The notes under the pieces were generated by a model. The model had not been told where the DNA came from. It saw only the letters and a program-made list of their open reading frames with translations, and did no database searches. DNA of 23,032 bases from CAWDMC01 sp963803295 (GTDB taxonomy: Bacteria > Acidobacteriota > Terriglobia > UBA7540): assembly GCA_963803295.1 (NCBI GenBank), contig CAWDMC010000019.1, positions 1-23,032 of the forward strand, in the 5' to 3' direction. Shown piece after piece: positions 9,995 to 18,759 of this stretch (position 1 is the stretch's first letter; each line of letters starts with the position of its first letter). Made by a program: the position numbers and the translations under genes.

Positions 9995-12900
9995 ATGGAA
10001 GTTCTAACCGAAACCAAATCCGCCTCTTTCGCGCACCCGCAGAACCTTGACCAGGCGAACATCGGGAAGCACCAGTCTATCAACGTCGATGCCAAGGATC
10101 TTGCGGCGGAATTACGCAAAGCGACGGACGCGGAGGTGCGTTTCGATAATGGTAGCCGTGCGCTTTATTCGACGGATGGCTCGAATTATCGCCAGGTTCC
10201 CATAGGGGTGGTAATACCGCGCTCGAAACAGGATGTCATCCAGACGGTAGCGCTATGCCGGCGCTTTGGCGCGCCGGTGCTTTCGCGCGGCGGCGGAACC
10301 AGCCTCGCCGGGCAGTGCTGTAATGTTGCCGTGGTAATGGATTTCTCGAAGTATCTTCACCAGGTACTCGAACTCGATACGAGAGGCAAACTTGCCCGGG
10401 TGGAACCGGGCTGCGTCCTGGACAATCTGCGTGAGCGCGCCGAACAGTTCAAGCTCACTTTCGGGCCCGATCCTGCCACGCACAACCACAACACGCTGGG
10501 CGGCATGATCGGCAATGATTCCTGCGGCGTCCATTCCGTCATGGCGGGGGCGGAACGCGCCAGGACGGCAGATAATATCGAGTCCCTGGAGGTACTCACC
10601 TATGACGGCCTGCGCCTGCGTGTGGGGCCGGTGAGTGAGATAGAACTCGATCGCATCATCCGTGAGGGTGGACGACTCGGTGAGATTTACGACGGTATGA
10701 GGCGCTTGCGCGACAAATATGGTGATGAGATCCGTCGCAAGTTTCCCCGAATCCCGCGGCGCGTGTCGGGATACAACATCGATGAACTGCTTCCGGAAAA
10801 AGGATTCAATGTTGCCCGCGCACTGGCAGGCAGCGAAGGCACACTGGTAACCTATCTCGAAGCCACGCTGCAGCTGATCTACAGCCCGCCCGCTCGCTCG
10901 GTAGTCCTGCTAGGCTATCCTGACGTTTATACGGCAGCCGATCACATCACGGAAGTGATGGCCCAACAGCCGACCGGATGCGAGGGGCTGGACGACCTGC
11001 TGGTCAAGTACATGCAGCAGAAAAACATGCATGTGGATTATCTCAGGCTGCTTCCGCCGGGTGGAGGATGGCTACTGGTGGAGTTCGGAGGTGAAAACAA
11101 GGAGGAAAGTGACGCGAAAGCGCGGAAACTGATGCACGCGCTCAACGGCAGGTCGCATGCCCCGTCGATGAAGCTTTTTGATGATAAGACCGAAGAGGAG
11201 CATATTTGGAAGGTGCGAGAGGGCGGGCTAGGGGCCACAGCTCGTATTCCAGGCCATGGTGATGCCTGGCCGGGGTGGGAGGACTCCGCCGTCCCGCCGG
11301 AAAAAGTCGGAGCTTATCTCCGCGATTTGCGCAAACTCTTTGATAAGTACGGATACGACTGTTCCCTGTACGGACACTTCGGCCAGGGCTGCATTCATGT
11401 CCGCATCGATTTCGACCTCTACACGGCCGACGGAATCAAGAAATATATGTCGTTTACGGATGAAGCGGCCGATCTGGTAGTAGGCTACGGCGGTTCGCTT
11501 TCCGGCGAACATGGGGACGGACAAGCCCGCGCGCAATGTCTCCCCCGCATGTTTGGAAACGAGATTATCCAGGCCTTCCGCGAATTCAAAAGTATATGGG
11601 ATCCGGAATGGAAGATGAATCCCGGAAAGGTCGTGGATGCCTATGGAGCAGACGAAAATCTGCGCCTGGGTACAAGCTACAACCCCTGGGAGCCCGAGAC
11701 GCACTTCACTTGGCCCGATGACAACGGCCGATTCTCCAGAGCGGTGCTGCGATGCGTCGGTGTTGGAGAATGCCGGCGTGAGCACGGCGCTACGATGTGT
11801 CCAAGCTACCGGGTGACGCATGAGGAAAAGCATTCCACGCGGGGCCGGGCACGGCTGCTCTTCGAAATGCTGCAAGGCGAGGTGATCAGCGGATGGCGCA
11901 GCGAGGCGGTGCGGGACGCGCTGGATCTCTGTCTCGCCTGTAAAGGCTGCAAAGGTGATTGTCCGGTTTCGGTGGACATGGCAACTTACAAAGCGGAATT
12001 CTTCTCGCACTACTACGCGCGGCGGCTAAGACCTGTGCACGCCTATTCCATCGGCCTGATTCACTGGTGGGCACGCATCGCCAGCAAAATGCCCCGGCTG
12101 GTGAACGGCATGACCCAGAGTCCGGGTTTGCGAAGCTTATCCAAATTCCTGGGCGGATTCGCCCAAAAGCGCAGAATACCCCCATTTGCCCCTTACACTC
12201 TGCGGCAGGCGTATCGCGAGCGACAGCTCGCTCGCCGCAGAAAGGGGCAGGCCCACGTTGAACGGCAGCGAGGGCCGGTGATCCTGTGGCCGGATACCTT
12301 TAACAACTACTTTTACCCCTCTACGGGTGAGGCGGCGTTAAACGTGCTTGAAGCACTGGGCTTTGACGTTCAGATTCCCCGGCGGGCGCTCTGCTGCGGC
12401 AGGCCGCTCTATGATTACGGCATGCTTGATCTGGCTGAGCGGCTGCTCGACGAGACCCTTGAGACGCTGCGTCCTCAGATACGTGAGGGCGTTCCTATCG
12501 TGGTATTGGAGCCGAGCTGCGCTGCTGTCTTTCGAGATGAACTCACCAGTATCAAAGCCCATGACGAGGACGCAAAGCGGCTCAGCGGGCAAACCTATCT
12601 GCTGAGTGAATTCCTGGAGAAAAAGGTCCCGGATTATCAGCCGCCCGCACTCAACCGCAAGGCCATCGTTCACGGTCATTGCCATCACAAAGCTGTCATG
12701 AAGATGAAGGACGAAGAAGGGGTGCTGAAGAAAATGCATCTCGATTACGAACTGCTCGATTCCGGCTGTTGCGGAATGGCCGGCGGCTTTGGTTTTGAGA
12801 AGGAGCACTACGGCGTTTCCGTAGCTGTGGGTGAAGAAGTGCTTCTGCCCGCGGTGCGCAAAGCCCAGCGCGACACGATCATTATTGCCAATGGCTTCAG

Positions 12901-13138
12901 TTGTCGCGAGCAGATCGAGCAAGCCACCGAGCGCCGGGCCCTTCATCTTGCCCAGGTGCTCGAAATGGGAATGCGCGAGGGACCTGACGGTCCGAATCCA
13001 GGGGCGCCGCCTGAGAGCTCCTACCCCAATGCCCGCAAACGGCCAGTATCGAAGCTGAAGCTAGGACTGGCGCTTACGCTGGGTGTTTTGGCGGGTGGTG
13101 CCGTTGCCTGGGGTGTTCGGAAACTGGAGGGCACATGA
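9995..13138 (+). CDS. FAD-binding and Fe-S oxidoreductase, GlcD-GlcF-like fusion
   Basis: The gene has 1047 residues; ATG 9995 follows AGGAG. The N-terminal half is a PCMH/FAD_binding_4 flavin domain with RGGGTSLAGQ at 98-107 and GGMIGNDSCGVHS near 170, then the FAD-oxidase C domain. The second half has two 4Fe-4S sites (CVGVGECRREHGATMCPSY from about 587, CLACKGCKGDCP from about 646) and two CCG domains (ALCCGRP near 800, SGCCGMAGG near 924). A single helix (LALTLGVLAGGAVAWGV) near the C-terminus could anchor it in the membrane. Such fusions oxidise 2-hydroxy acids such as D-lactate, glycolate or D-2-hydroxyglutarate and pass electrons to the respiratory chain. With the preceding dehydratase-like gene, a role in hydroxy-acid or sugar-acid breakdown is likely. 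Confidence 0.9.
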   Translation: MEVLTETKSASFAHPQNLDQANIGKHQSINVDAKDLAAELRKATDAEVRFDNGSRALYSTDGSNYRQVPIGVVIPRSKQDVIQTVALCRRFGAPVLSRGGGTSLAGQCCNVAVVMDFSKYLHQVLELDTRGKLARVEPGCVLDNLRERAEQFKLTFGPDPATHNHNTLGGMIGNDSCGVHSVMAGAERARTADNIESLEVLTYDGLRLRVGPVSEIELDRIIREGGRLGEIYDGMRRLRDKYGDEIRRKFPRIPRRVSGYNIDELLPEKGFNVARALAGSEGTLVTYLEATLQLIYSPPARSVVLLGYPDVYTAADHITEVMAQQPTGCEGLDDLLVKYMQQKNMHVDYLRLLPPGGGWLLVEFGGENKEESDAKARKLMHALNGRSHAPSMKLFDDKTEEEHIWKVREGGLGATARIPGHGDAWPGWEDSAVPPEKVGAYLRDLRKLFDKYGYDCSLYGHFGQGCIHVRIDFDLYTADGIKKYMSFTDEAADLVVGYGGSLSGEHGDGQARAQCLPRMFGNEIIQAFREFKSIWDPEWKMNPGKVVDAYGADENLRLGTSYNPWEPETHFTWPDDNGRFSRAVLRCVGVGECRREHGATMCPSYRVTHEEKHSTRGRARLLFEMLQGEVISGWRSEAVRDALDLCLACKGCKGDCPVSVDMATYKAEFFSHYYARRLRPVHAYSIGLIHWWARIASKMPRLVNGMTQSPGLRSLSKFLGGFAQKRRIPPFAPYTLRQAYRERQLARRRKGQAHVERQRGPVILWPDTFNNYFYPSTGEAALNVLEALGFDVQIPRRALCCGRPLYDYGMLDLAERLLDETLETLRPQIREGVPIVVLEPSCAAVFRDELTSIKAHDEDAKRLSGQTYLLSEFLEKKVPDYQPPALNRKAIVHGHCHHKAVMKMKDEEGVLKKMHLDYELLDSGCCGMAGGFGFEKEHYGVSVAVGEEVLLPAVRKAQRDTIIIANGFSCREQIEQATERRALHLAQVLEMGMREGPDGPNPGAPPESSYPNARKRPVSKLKLGLALTLGVLAGGAVAWGVRKLEGT

Positions 13139-13566
13139 AATCCAAACTGCTAACGCAATCAGGAGAGAAAATCTTTGCGGTTATTTTCGATACCGATGAC
13201 GAGGTGATTACAGGTCTGACGCGCTTCGCCCAGGAGCACCAATTGACCGCGAGCCAACTCACCGCTATCGGAGGCTTCCGCGAGGTGACCCTCGGGTATT
13301 TCGAGATTGATCGAAAGAACTACAAGAAAATTCCGGTTCACGAGCAGGTGGAAGTGGTGTCGCTGGTGGGTGATATCACGCTCGAAAAGGGCGAGCCGAA
13401 GGTTCACGCGCACGTTGTTCTCGGGCGCTCTGACGGCAGCGCTTCCGCCGGCCACTTGATCGAAGGACGCGTCCGGCCCACCCTCGAAGTCATGCTGACA
13501 GAGACGCCGGCGCATCTTCATCGCCAGTTCGACCAGGAGAGCGGGCTTGCTCTGATACGCCTGTAG
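13135..13566 (+). CDS. PPC/DUF296 domain protein
   Basis: The 143-residue protein is essentially one PPC (plants and prokaryotes conserved, DUF296) domain. It includes QLTASQLTAIGGFREVTLGY, EVVSLVGDITLEKGEPKVHA with HAHVVLGRSDGSASAGHLIE, and EVMLTETPAHLHRQFD. The spaced His residues (VHAHVVLG, AGHLIEG) match the metal-binding positions seen in bacterial members. Its ATG overlaps the stop of the oxidoreductase gene (ATGA), so the two are probably translated together. Databases often call such proteins DNA-binding, but bacterial single-domain members have no AT-hook and an enzymatic or ligand-binding role is equally possible. Confidence 0.88.
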   Translation: MKSKLLTQSGEKIFAVIFDTDDEVITGLTRFAQEHQLTASQLTAIGGFREVTLGYFEIDRKNYKKIPVHEQVEVVSLVGDITLEKGEPKVHAHVVLGRSDGSASAGHLIEGRVRPTLEVMLTETPAHLHRQFDQESGLALIRL

Positions 13567-13672
13567 CGGCTCCGAAATCCGTTCAGGGCCAATCGAAGAA
13601 AAGCCGAATCGCAGCATGACCGAGATCCTGTGTTGTATCCCGGCAGTATTAGGTAAAGGAGATGATGATCCA

Positions 13673-14671
13673 ATGAGGAATGTCCAAGCGAATCCCGAGG
13701 TGGTGGTGATAACAGGAGCTTCAGCGGGGCTGGGACGCGCCACGGTACGTGCCTTCGCCAAACAACGAGCTCATATCGGACTGCTGGCGCGCGGCGAGGA
13801 CGGCCTGAAGGCGGCAAAGCGCGAGGTGGAGGAGGCTGGAGGCAAAGCGCTCCCGCTGCCGGTCGACGTCGCCGACGCGGCCGCGGTCGAGTGGGCTGGG
13901 AAAGCGGTTGAAGATGAGTTCGGACCCATCGATATTTGGGTCAACAATGCAATGACCACAATATTTTCGCCCTTCCGCGAGATTACACCGGAAGAGTTCA
14001 AGCGGGCCACCGAAGTCACCTACCTTGGCGTAGTTTACGGCACGATGGCGGCGCTCAAGAGCATGCTGCGGCGCGACCGGGGAGTGATCGTGCAAGTCGG
14101 CTCTGCGCTCGCATACCGGTCGATCCCGCTGCAATCCCCTTATTGCGGCGCCAAGCATGCGATCATGGGTTTCACAGATTCGTTGCGCTGTGAACTGATT
14201 CACGAGCGCCGCAATATTCACATCACCATGGTGCACATGCCGGCGCTCAATACTCCCCAGTTCAGTTGGTGCAAGACCAAGTTGCCCCGTCATCCGCAGC
14301 CGGTTCCTCCCATATTTGAGCCCGAGGTGGGGGCGGACGCAATCGTTTGGGCCGCTCACCACCGGCGTCGCGAACTCTGGGTCGGTACGCCGACTGTTCT
14401 GGCTATCGCCGGAAATACCATCGCGCCCGGCGTACTCGATCGCTATCTCGGGCGTACTGGGTATGACTCGCAGCAGACCCGGGATCCTGTGGATCCCAAC
14501 CGTCCCAGCAACCTCTTTGAGCCCCTGCCGGGAGATCACGGGGCTCACGGCATTTTCGAGACGTGCGCGACTTACAGAAGCGAAGCGTTATGGAGCTCGA
14601 CACATAAAAAATGGCTTGTCGCCAGCGCCGGAATAACAGGAATTGCACTGACGCTGCTGTTGAGGAGATAA
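13673..14671 (+). CDS. Short-chain dehydrogenase/reductase with C-terminal hydrophobic tail
   Basis: The start is placed at ATG 13673, eleven bases after AAAGGAG, rather than the in-frame ATG 13616, giving 332 residues. The classical SDR motifs are visible: TGASAGLG at about 14-21, NNAM at 91-94 in place of the usual NNAG, Ser 144, and Tyr 157 with Lys 161 (SPYCGAKHA). The first 250 or so residues form the Rossmann domain. The remainder carries a proline-rich part and ends in a hydrophobic helix (WLVASAGITGIALTLLLRR) that may tether it to the membrane, like the upstream oxidoreductase. It oxidises or reduces an alcohol/ketone with NAD(P); the substrate is unknown. It lies 106 bases after the PPC gene and probably closes the operon. 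Confidence 0.9.
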   Translation: MRNVQANPEVVVITGASAGLGRATVRAFAKQRAHIGLLARGEDGLKAAKREVEEAGGKALPLPVDVADAAAVEWAGKAVEDEFGPIDIWVNNAMTTIFSPFREITPEEFKRATEVTYLGVVYGTMAALKSMLRRDRGVIVQVGSALAYRSIPLQSPYCGAKHAIMGFTDSLRCELIHERRNIHITMVHMPALNTPQFSWCKTKLPRHPQPVPPIFEPEVGADAIVWAAHHRRRELWVGTPTVLAIAGNTIAPGVLDRYLGRTGYDSQQTRDPVDPNRPSNLFEPLPGDHGAHGIFETCATYRSEALWSSTHKKWLVASAGITGIALTLLLRR

Positions 14672-14866
14672 GCGCTGTGGGCGCGGATAATCTGAGATAA
14701 ATAAGTTGTGACCGCAGGCTCAGCTCACCTCAAACTCTGCATAGTATCCGCCTGTCCTATTCCGGTGACCTCTCGTCGTCACATGCAGGGCCATCCGCGC
14801 CTCTTGGCGTTTATCAGTCCGCCGGCAGACCAACCAAACCAGCTACTAACTAGCCAAGGGCTTGCG
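14672..14866. other. Intergenic stretch and 3' exon flank of the group II intron
   Basis: Between the SDR stop and the intron 3' end there is no supported gene. A minus-strand frame reads ARMALHVTTRGHRNRTGGYY and then to a stop near the SDR gene; it may be the tail of an interrupted reading frame, but it has no recognisable relatives. Confidence 0.4.
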
Positions 14867-14869
14867 GTA

Positions 14870-14954
14870 GAGTAGAGCACAGGCGCGTTGCGCTGTCGCA
14901 CGTTTCCTGTGCCCCCTCATCGAACTGGACGTGCGGATTTCCCGCATCCAGCTC
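14870..14954 (-). ncRNA. Group II intron domains V and VI
   Basis: Domain V occupies 14954-14922 on the minus strand. GAGCTGGA pairs with TCCAGTTC, an upper stem follows, and GAAA forms the tetraloop; the AGC catalytic triad is at the base. Domain VI follows, with GCACAGG (14912-14906) pairing with CCTGTGC (14883-14877). The maturase frame runs into domain V, as is usual for this intron type. Confidence 0.88.
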
Positions 14955-15939
14955 TCCGACCATCTTCTTCCGGCGGCGTGCGCCGCAAGCCAGGCAGATG
15001 GCTCACTCTCCCTACCATTTGGTACAACCGACAGCGTTTATACAGGAACTGATAGTTCCAGTGCTGCCGAGCGGACCGCCAACTGCGCTGGTGCTTGCGT
15101 CGAAGCCATAACTGCAGCTCGCTCAGCACGGCCCAGTCGATCTGGTGAAAGACGCGGTTGCTGTTGCCGACCCGGAAATAGGTACACCACCCATTCAGAA
15201 TCGGATTCAACTTCCGAATCACCTCACCGATCGACGCGCTACTGGGAAACGACCGGACCACTTCACGCGCCCGGTCGCGGATATGTTGGCACGCTTTCTT
15301 GCGTGGCCACATGTACAGCAACCGCACCGGTGGTTTCCGAAACTCGAAACCGAGAAACGCAAAGCCCTCTGCCACCGTCGTTAGCCGACTCTTCTCCTGG
15401 TTCACTACCAATCGTAGAGCCGCAAACTGGTTTTGGAGGCGCTCCCACGCTTCCCTGGCCTCTGATTCCGTACGCGCCAGCAGCACCATATCGTCTGCGT
15501 AACGGACGAGCACGACCGAATGACTCATCGTGCCGTCGCCGCGACACCACTGACGATCCACTTCGTGAAGCATGATGTTGGAAAGCAACGGCGAAACCAC
15601 CCCGCCTTGAGGAGAGCCCCGGTCGGGATGCGTCACCCTGCCTTCCTCCATGACTCCCGCTTTCAGCCAAGCTCGGATCAGGCGCATGACTTGCACATCT
15701 CCAACCCGACGTTGCACCAACTCTAAAAGCAGTTCGTGCGAAATCGTGTCGAAGTAGGACTTTAAGTCAACGTCCACCACGTGAGTGTAGCCGGCCTGCG
15801 TTTGCTCAGCGATGATGCTGAGCGCCATGCGCGGCGTCTTCTCCGGACGAAACCCGAACGAACAGGGCACGAAATCGGCTTCGAACAAAGGTTCGATCAC
15901 CAACTTCACGGCCATCTGTACCACTCGGTCCTTCACCGT
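14917..15939 (-). pseudogene. ltrA: Group II intron reverse transcriptase/maturase, C-terminal part
   Basis: Starting at TVKDRVVQMAVKLVIEPLFE, this part carries RT motifs in order: FVPCSFGFRP, VVDVDLKSYFDTI, GSPQGGVVSPLLSNI, and RYADDMVLLA with the catalytic YADD. The later segments are FLGFEF and the maturase domain X (LNPILNGWCTYFRVGNSNRVF). It ends inside domain V at 14917. About 340 residues belong to the maturase; anything upstream of 15939 in this frame comes from the inserted element. Joined to the N-terminal part at the ACGGT boundary, the frame reads LGIPTVKDRVV with no gap, so the break is a clean insertion. Confidence 0.9.
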
Positions 15940-15952
15940 GGGGACGGGCGTT

Positions 15953-17907
15953 TCATACTGCACCCTCCGCAGTAGCGTTTGGGGATACTTTACCTTTTTG
16001 TAGTTTAGTTGAGTTGCGCACCCGGTCCTGGAGCCTCTGTTCGTCCGACCCATTCAGCGTGATCCAGTATGGCATCCGTGGGTTCAGCCGCCGAGCATGG
16101 ATCAGGCTGCGCTTGATCCAATAGTAGACTACGTACTTGTTGACTCCAAGGTGCTGGGCCACCTGTTGCACGGTCAGCTCCTCCGGCCTCTGGAGTGTCA
16201 CGGGAGGAATCTGATAGCGCCAACGGATCCACCGCACGATTCGTGTGGTATACGGTTTACCTTTGGGACTGGCATGCCCTTCGCGATGGAGCCGGTTCGC
16301 GATCTCCGCATCGGGTAAGCCGTGTGCCAGCTCCCGGACTTTGTCGACCACTGCGACCGGATACCGCACGCGATCGGCTATGGGGAGCGGGAGTTGCACC
16401 GTGAGATGGGTCGAAGTCCCACCCTGCCAGCGGAGGTGAAGCAAGAGCTGCTTGGAAGGGGAGGGTTTCTCGACAGTAATATCCTTGAGGAGCAGCCGCA
16501 ACATCCGCTTGCGGTCCTTGGCCAGTGTGGTCGGGGCATGCCACACCCGCGGTAAATCCTGGGCCAGCGCGAGGACCTTCGCTTTCTGCTCAGGTGTGGC
16601 CACGCGGGCTTCTTGCCGCCGAAACTCGGCGGCTTGCTTTTTGAGGTCTTCTAACTGCAGCAGGGCATCGTTCCAGCGCCGCTCCAGCGTGCTCGCCACC
16701 AGGCGCTGCGAAGGATCGACCTCCAGATAGCGCCGCTCGGCGAGGGCCGCTTCGTACTCGGCGCGTTCGATCCGCATCTGCCACTGCCGCCCGAGGGCCT
16801 GATCGCGCGACTCCAACTCCGCCAGAGCCGCCAGGGCGAGCTCGAGCTCGGCGGGTTGCATGGCCTTCAGCACCTCCTCCGCGACGGCGGCGTCGAGCAG
16901 ATCGCAGCGGAGGTTCAGGCATTCCTTGCTCGTCCCCAGATTTTCCCGGCGTAACCAGGTGCATTGATAGCGGGGATAAATGCCGCCGTTCCCCGTGTAG
17001 CGTACCGTCAGCCGGCGGCCACAGCATCCACACAGCAGCAATCCCTGGAGCAGCGCCAAGCCTTCGCGCGCCGGGCCCGCCAGGACCGTCTCCTCACCGT
17101 TGGTGCGATTCTTCTCCAAGCGCTCCTGATTGTGCAGGAACTCTTCCCAACTGATATATCCCTCGTGGTGATCTTGCAGGCTGACGCGCCAGTCGGGAAT
17201 CGCCACCGCGTACTTCCGGGGATGAACCTTACCTTCCGGGCTGATCTCCCGCCGATACTGATAACGGCCGAAAACGTACCGGCCGGCATAGGACGGGTTC
17301 TTGAGCAGGCCCAGCACCCGGCCGTGCGTCAGGCGGCCCCAGATCAGCTTTCCATCCCAGGCTCCCCCATACGCACGCTTGGGGAAACGCAGCGTGCTTG
17401 CGGCGAAGCGTTGCATCACCGCGAAGGCGCTGCCGGTTTCGCGAAACAGCCGAAACACCAAGCTCACCGCGCCCCGCACTTCTTCGTCCGGATCCAAGAT
17501 AATACGGCTTTCCGCGTCGTAGCCAAAGCCCACCGGCAGAGGGGGAAAACGTAACTCGCCTTTCTGGGCTTGTAGTGTGGCGCTAGACCAGCAGCGTGCC
17601 AATCGAGATTCGAGCGCGCCAGGCGCGAGACTTCCAGGGCAAACACCGCCCCCACCTGGCCCATCGAGACATCGGCCACTAAGGTCTTGAAGTCCTCCCG
17701 CCGCGTCATCTCCGTTCCCGTCTTCCCCAAATCCTGGTCGAGAGTGCGGATCAGGGACTCGCTCCAGCCCAGTTCCCGCGCCTTCTCGCGCAAGGCGTAC
17801 TGGCGCTCCGTGCTCTCCCGATGGTGGAGAACCTGGCCCGGCGTCGACTGGCGCAGGTAAATGTAGGCCGGCTTGCGGCAGTGCTGTTCTTGAATCTTGG
17901 GATTCAT
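15953..17907 (-). pseudogene. Large serine recombinase, internally deleted
   Basis: ATG 17907 opens a resolvase domain: YIYLRQSTPGQV holds the catalytic Ser and ALEVSRLARSNLDWH the SRLAR arginines. After DWH (about 17596) the frame breaks. The rest of the catalytic domain, roughly 70 residues by comparison with related recombinases, is missing, and the protein resumes in another frame at LQAQKGELRFPPLPVGFGYD. From there to 15953 follow the recombinase domain (FPKRAYGGAWDGKLIWGRL, NPSYAGRYVFGRYQYR), the zinc ribbon (LLCGCCGRRLTVRY then CTW and C), a coiled-coil-like segment and a C-terminal helix-turn-helix (LTVQQVAQHLGVNKYVVYYW). The deletion and shift should abolish activity, so the element is probably now immobile. 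Confidence 0.85.
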
Positions 17908-18034
17908 CCCTGGCCTCCGCGTTGGCCGTCAAGCTCCGGTCCTGGTCGAGCCAGCTGGCGAGCATGTTGGCGAGGAGCACGCCGCCCCGTCCGGGATCGA
18001 TTGGCACGCGGAGGGCTGGCAGCACTTCGCTCAT
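17908..18034 (-). other. Small frame between DUF6788 and the recombinase
   Basis: ATG 18034, nine bases after the DUF6788 stop, begins MSEVLPALRVPIDPGRGGVL then LANMLASWLDQDRSLTANAE. The frame has no stop of its own before the recombinase start at 17907 and stays open through it, so its true end is unclear. The spacing suggests a small third gene of the element. I do not recognise it. Confidence 0.4.
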
Positions 18035-18043
18035 GGCGGTCTC

Positions 18044-18382
18044 TTACAGCTTCTCGCGACGGCGTAGGAGCTCGCGGTTGATCTCGCAGATCTCCTCCAA
18101 GACCTGGCGGGCATGGTGGTAATTGGCCAGAAACTCGCTCGCCTGCGCGTAAGACTTTTGCGGGACGTAGTCCATTTGCGGACGCCGGCCGGGGTAGCTC
18201 ACCGACAGATAGTACTTGGGGCCATGACCGGGGCCGTCGGCGCATTTGCAGCCGGGCTTGCCACAGCGCTTGTAGCGCTCGATGAGGGAACCGCGAAGAA
18301 CAGCTTTGAGCGGGGGCAATCGGCGCAGGAGCGCTTGGCGGCGCTTTCGCAAGGCGGCGGTGGTCTGTTTCGATGTTTTCAT
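18044..18382 (-). CDS. DUF6788 family protein of the recombinase element
   Basis: The 112-residue protein has a basic N-terminus (KTSKQTTAALRKRRQALLRR), then a short cysteine motif (RYKRCGKPGCKCADGPGHGP) and KYYLSVSYPGRRPQMDYVPQ, ending in a helical, charged segment (EICEINRELLRRREKL). The Cys cluster, C-x4-C-x-C, could bind zinc. Genes of this kind often accompany serine recombinases of mobile elements; a role as DNA-binding accessory or directionality factor is plausible but unproven. The gene lies 27 bases after DUF5372 and 9 bases before the next frame, so these genes form one transcription unit. Confidence 0.75.
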   Translation of the reverse strand: MKTSKQTTAALRKRRQALLRRLPPLKAVLRGSLIERYKRCGKPGCKCADGPGHGPKYYLSVSYPGRRPQMDYVPQKSYAQASEFLANYHHARQVLEEICEINRELLRRREKL

Positions 18383-18409
18383 CGGACCACGCTAATAACT
18401 GGTCTGAAC

Positions 18410-18742
18410 CTAACATCGGGCCTCTCCTTTGTCAATTCTTTTTTTCGTGTCTTTTCCCGGGGAGGAGGGACGGGACGCGGCCAGGGCATCCAATAAGGCG
18501 ACGAGTTCGAAAAGGCTGTCGGCGGCGAGACGGTGCGGCGGCCGGGTTAACGCGTCATACGGGGTGGGATCAGCCCAGTCGGTCCACTCGCGCGGAATGC
18601 TGAGCGTACCACGCTCCAGCTCGCGGAGAATGAGCGTGTCGACGCCAGCGATGCGCCTTTTCTTGAGAACTTCAAATCGCCGACCTCGCAGCGGGTGAAA
18701 GGGATGGGAGATTTCTGCCCATCCCAAAGGCGAGTGGGGCAC
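18410..18742 (-). CDS. DUF5372 family protein of the recombinase element
   Basis: The family hallmark EISHPFHPLRGRRFEVL lies near the N-terminus and SIPREWTDWADPTPYDAL in the middle. The frame is open upstream into the maturase gene, but the element edge is at 18759, so a start inside it is needed; GTG at 18742 gives 110 residues. No strong ribosome binding site precedes it. Its place as first gene at the element border, ahead of DUF6788 and the recombinase, argues for a function in element movement or its control. The molecular function is unknown. Confidence 0.7.
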   Translation of the reverse strand: MPHSPLGWAEISHPFHPLRGRRFEVLKKRRIAGVDTLILRELERGTLSIPREWTDWADPTPYDALTRPPHRLAADSLFELVALLDALAASRPSSPGKDTKKRIDKGEARC

Positions 18743-18759
18743 AAGTGCAGTCTGCTCTG

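Noticed and set aside
11228..12946. Minus-strand open frames opposite the FAD/Fe-S gene
   Set aside because: The plus strand carries all conserved motifs of a well-known enzyme; the antisense frames are by-products of GC-rich codon use.
13721..14548. 275-codon minus-strand frame opposite the SDR gene
   Set aside because: No recognisable motif and no ribosome binding site; the SDR motifs lie on the plus strand.
16964..17554. Plus-strand 196-codon frame across the recombinase
   Set aside because: It is antisense to the recombinase and zinc-ribbon domains and resembles nothing.
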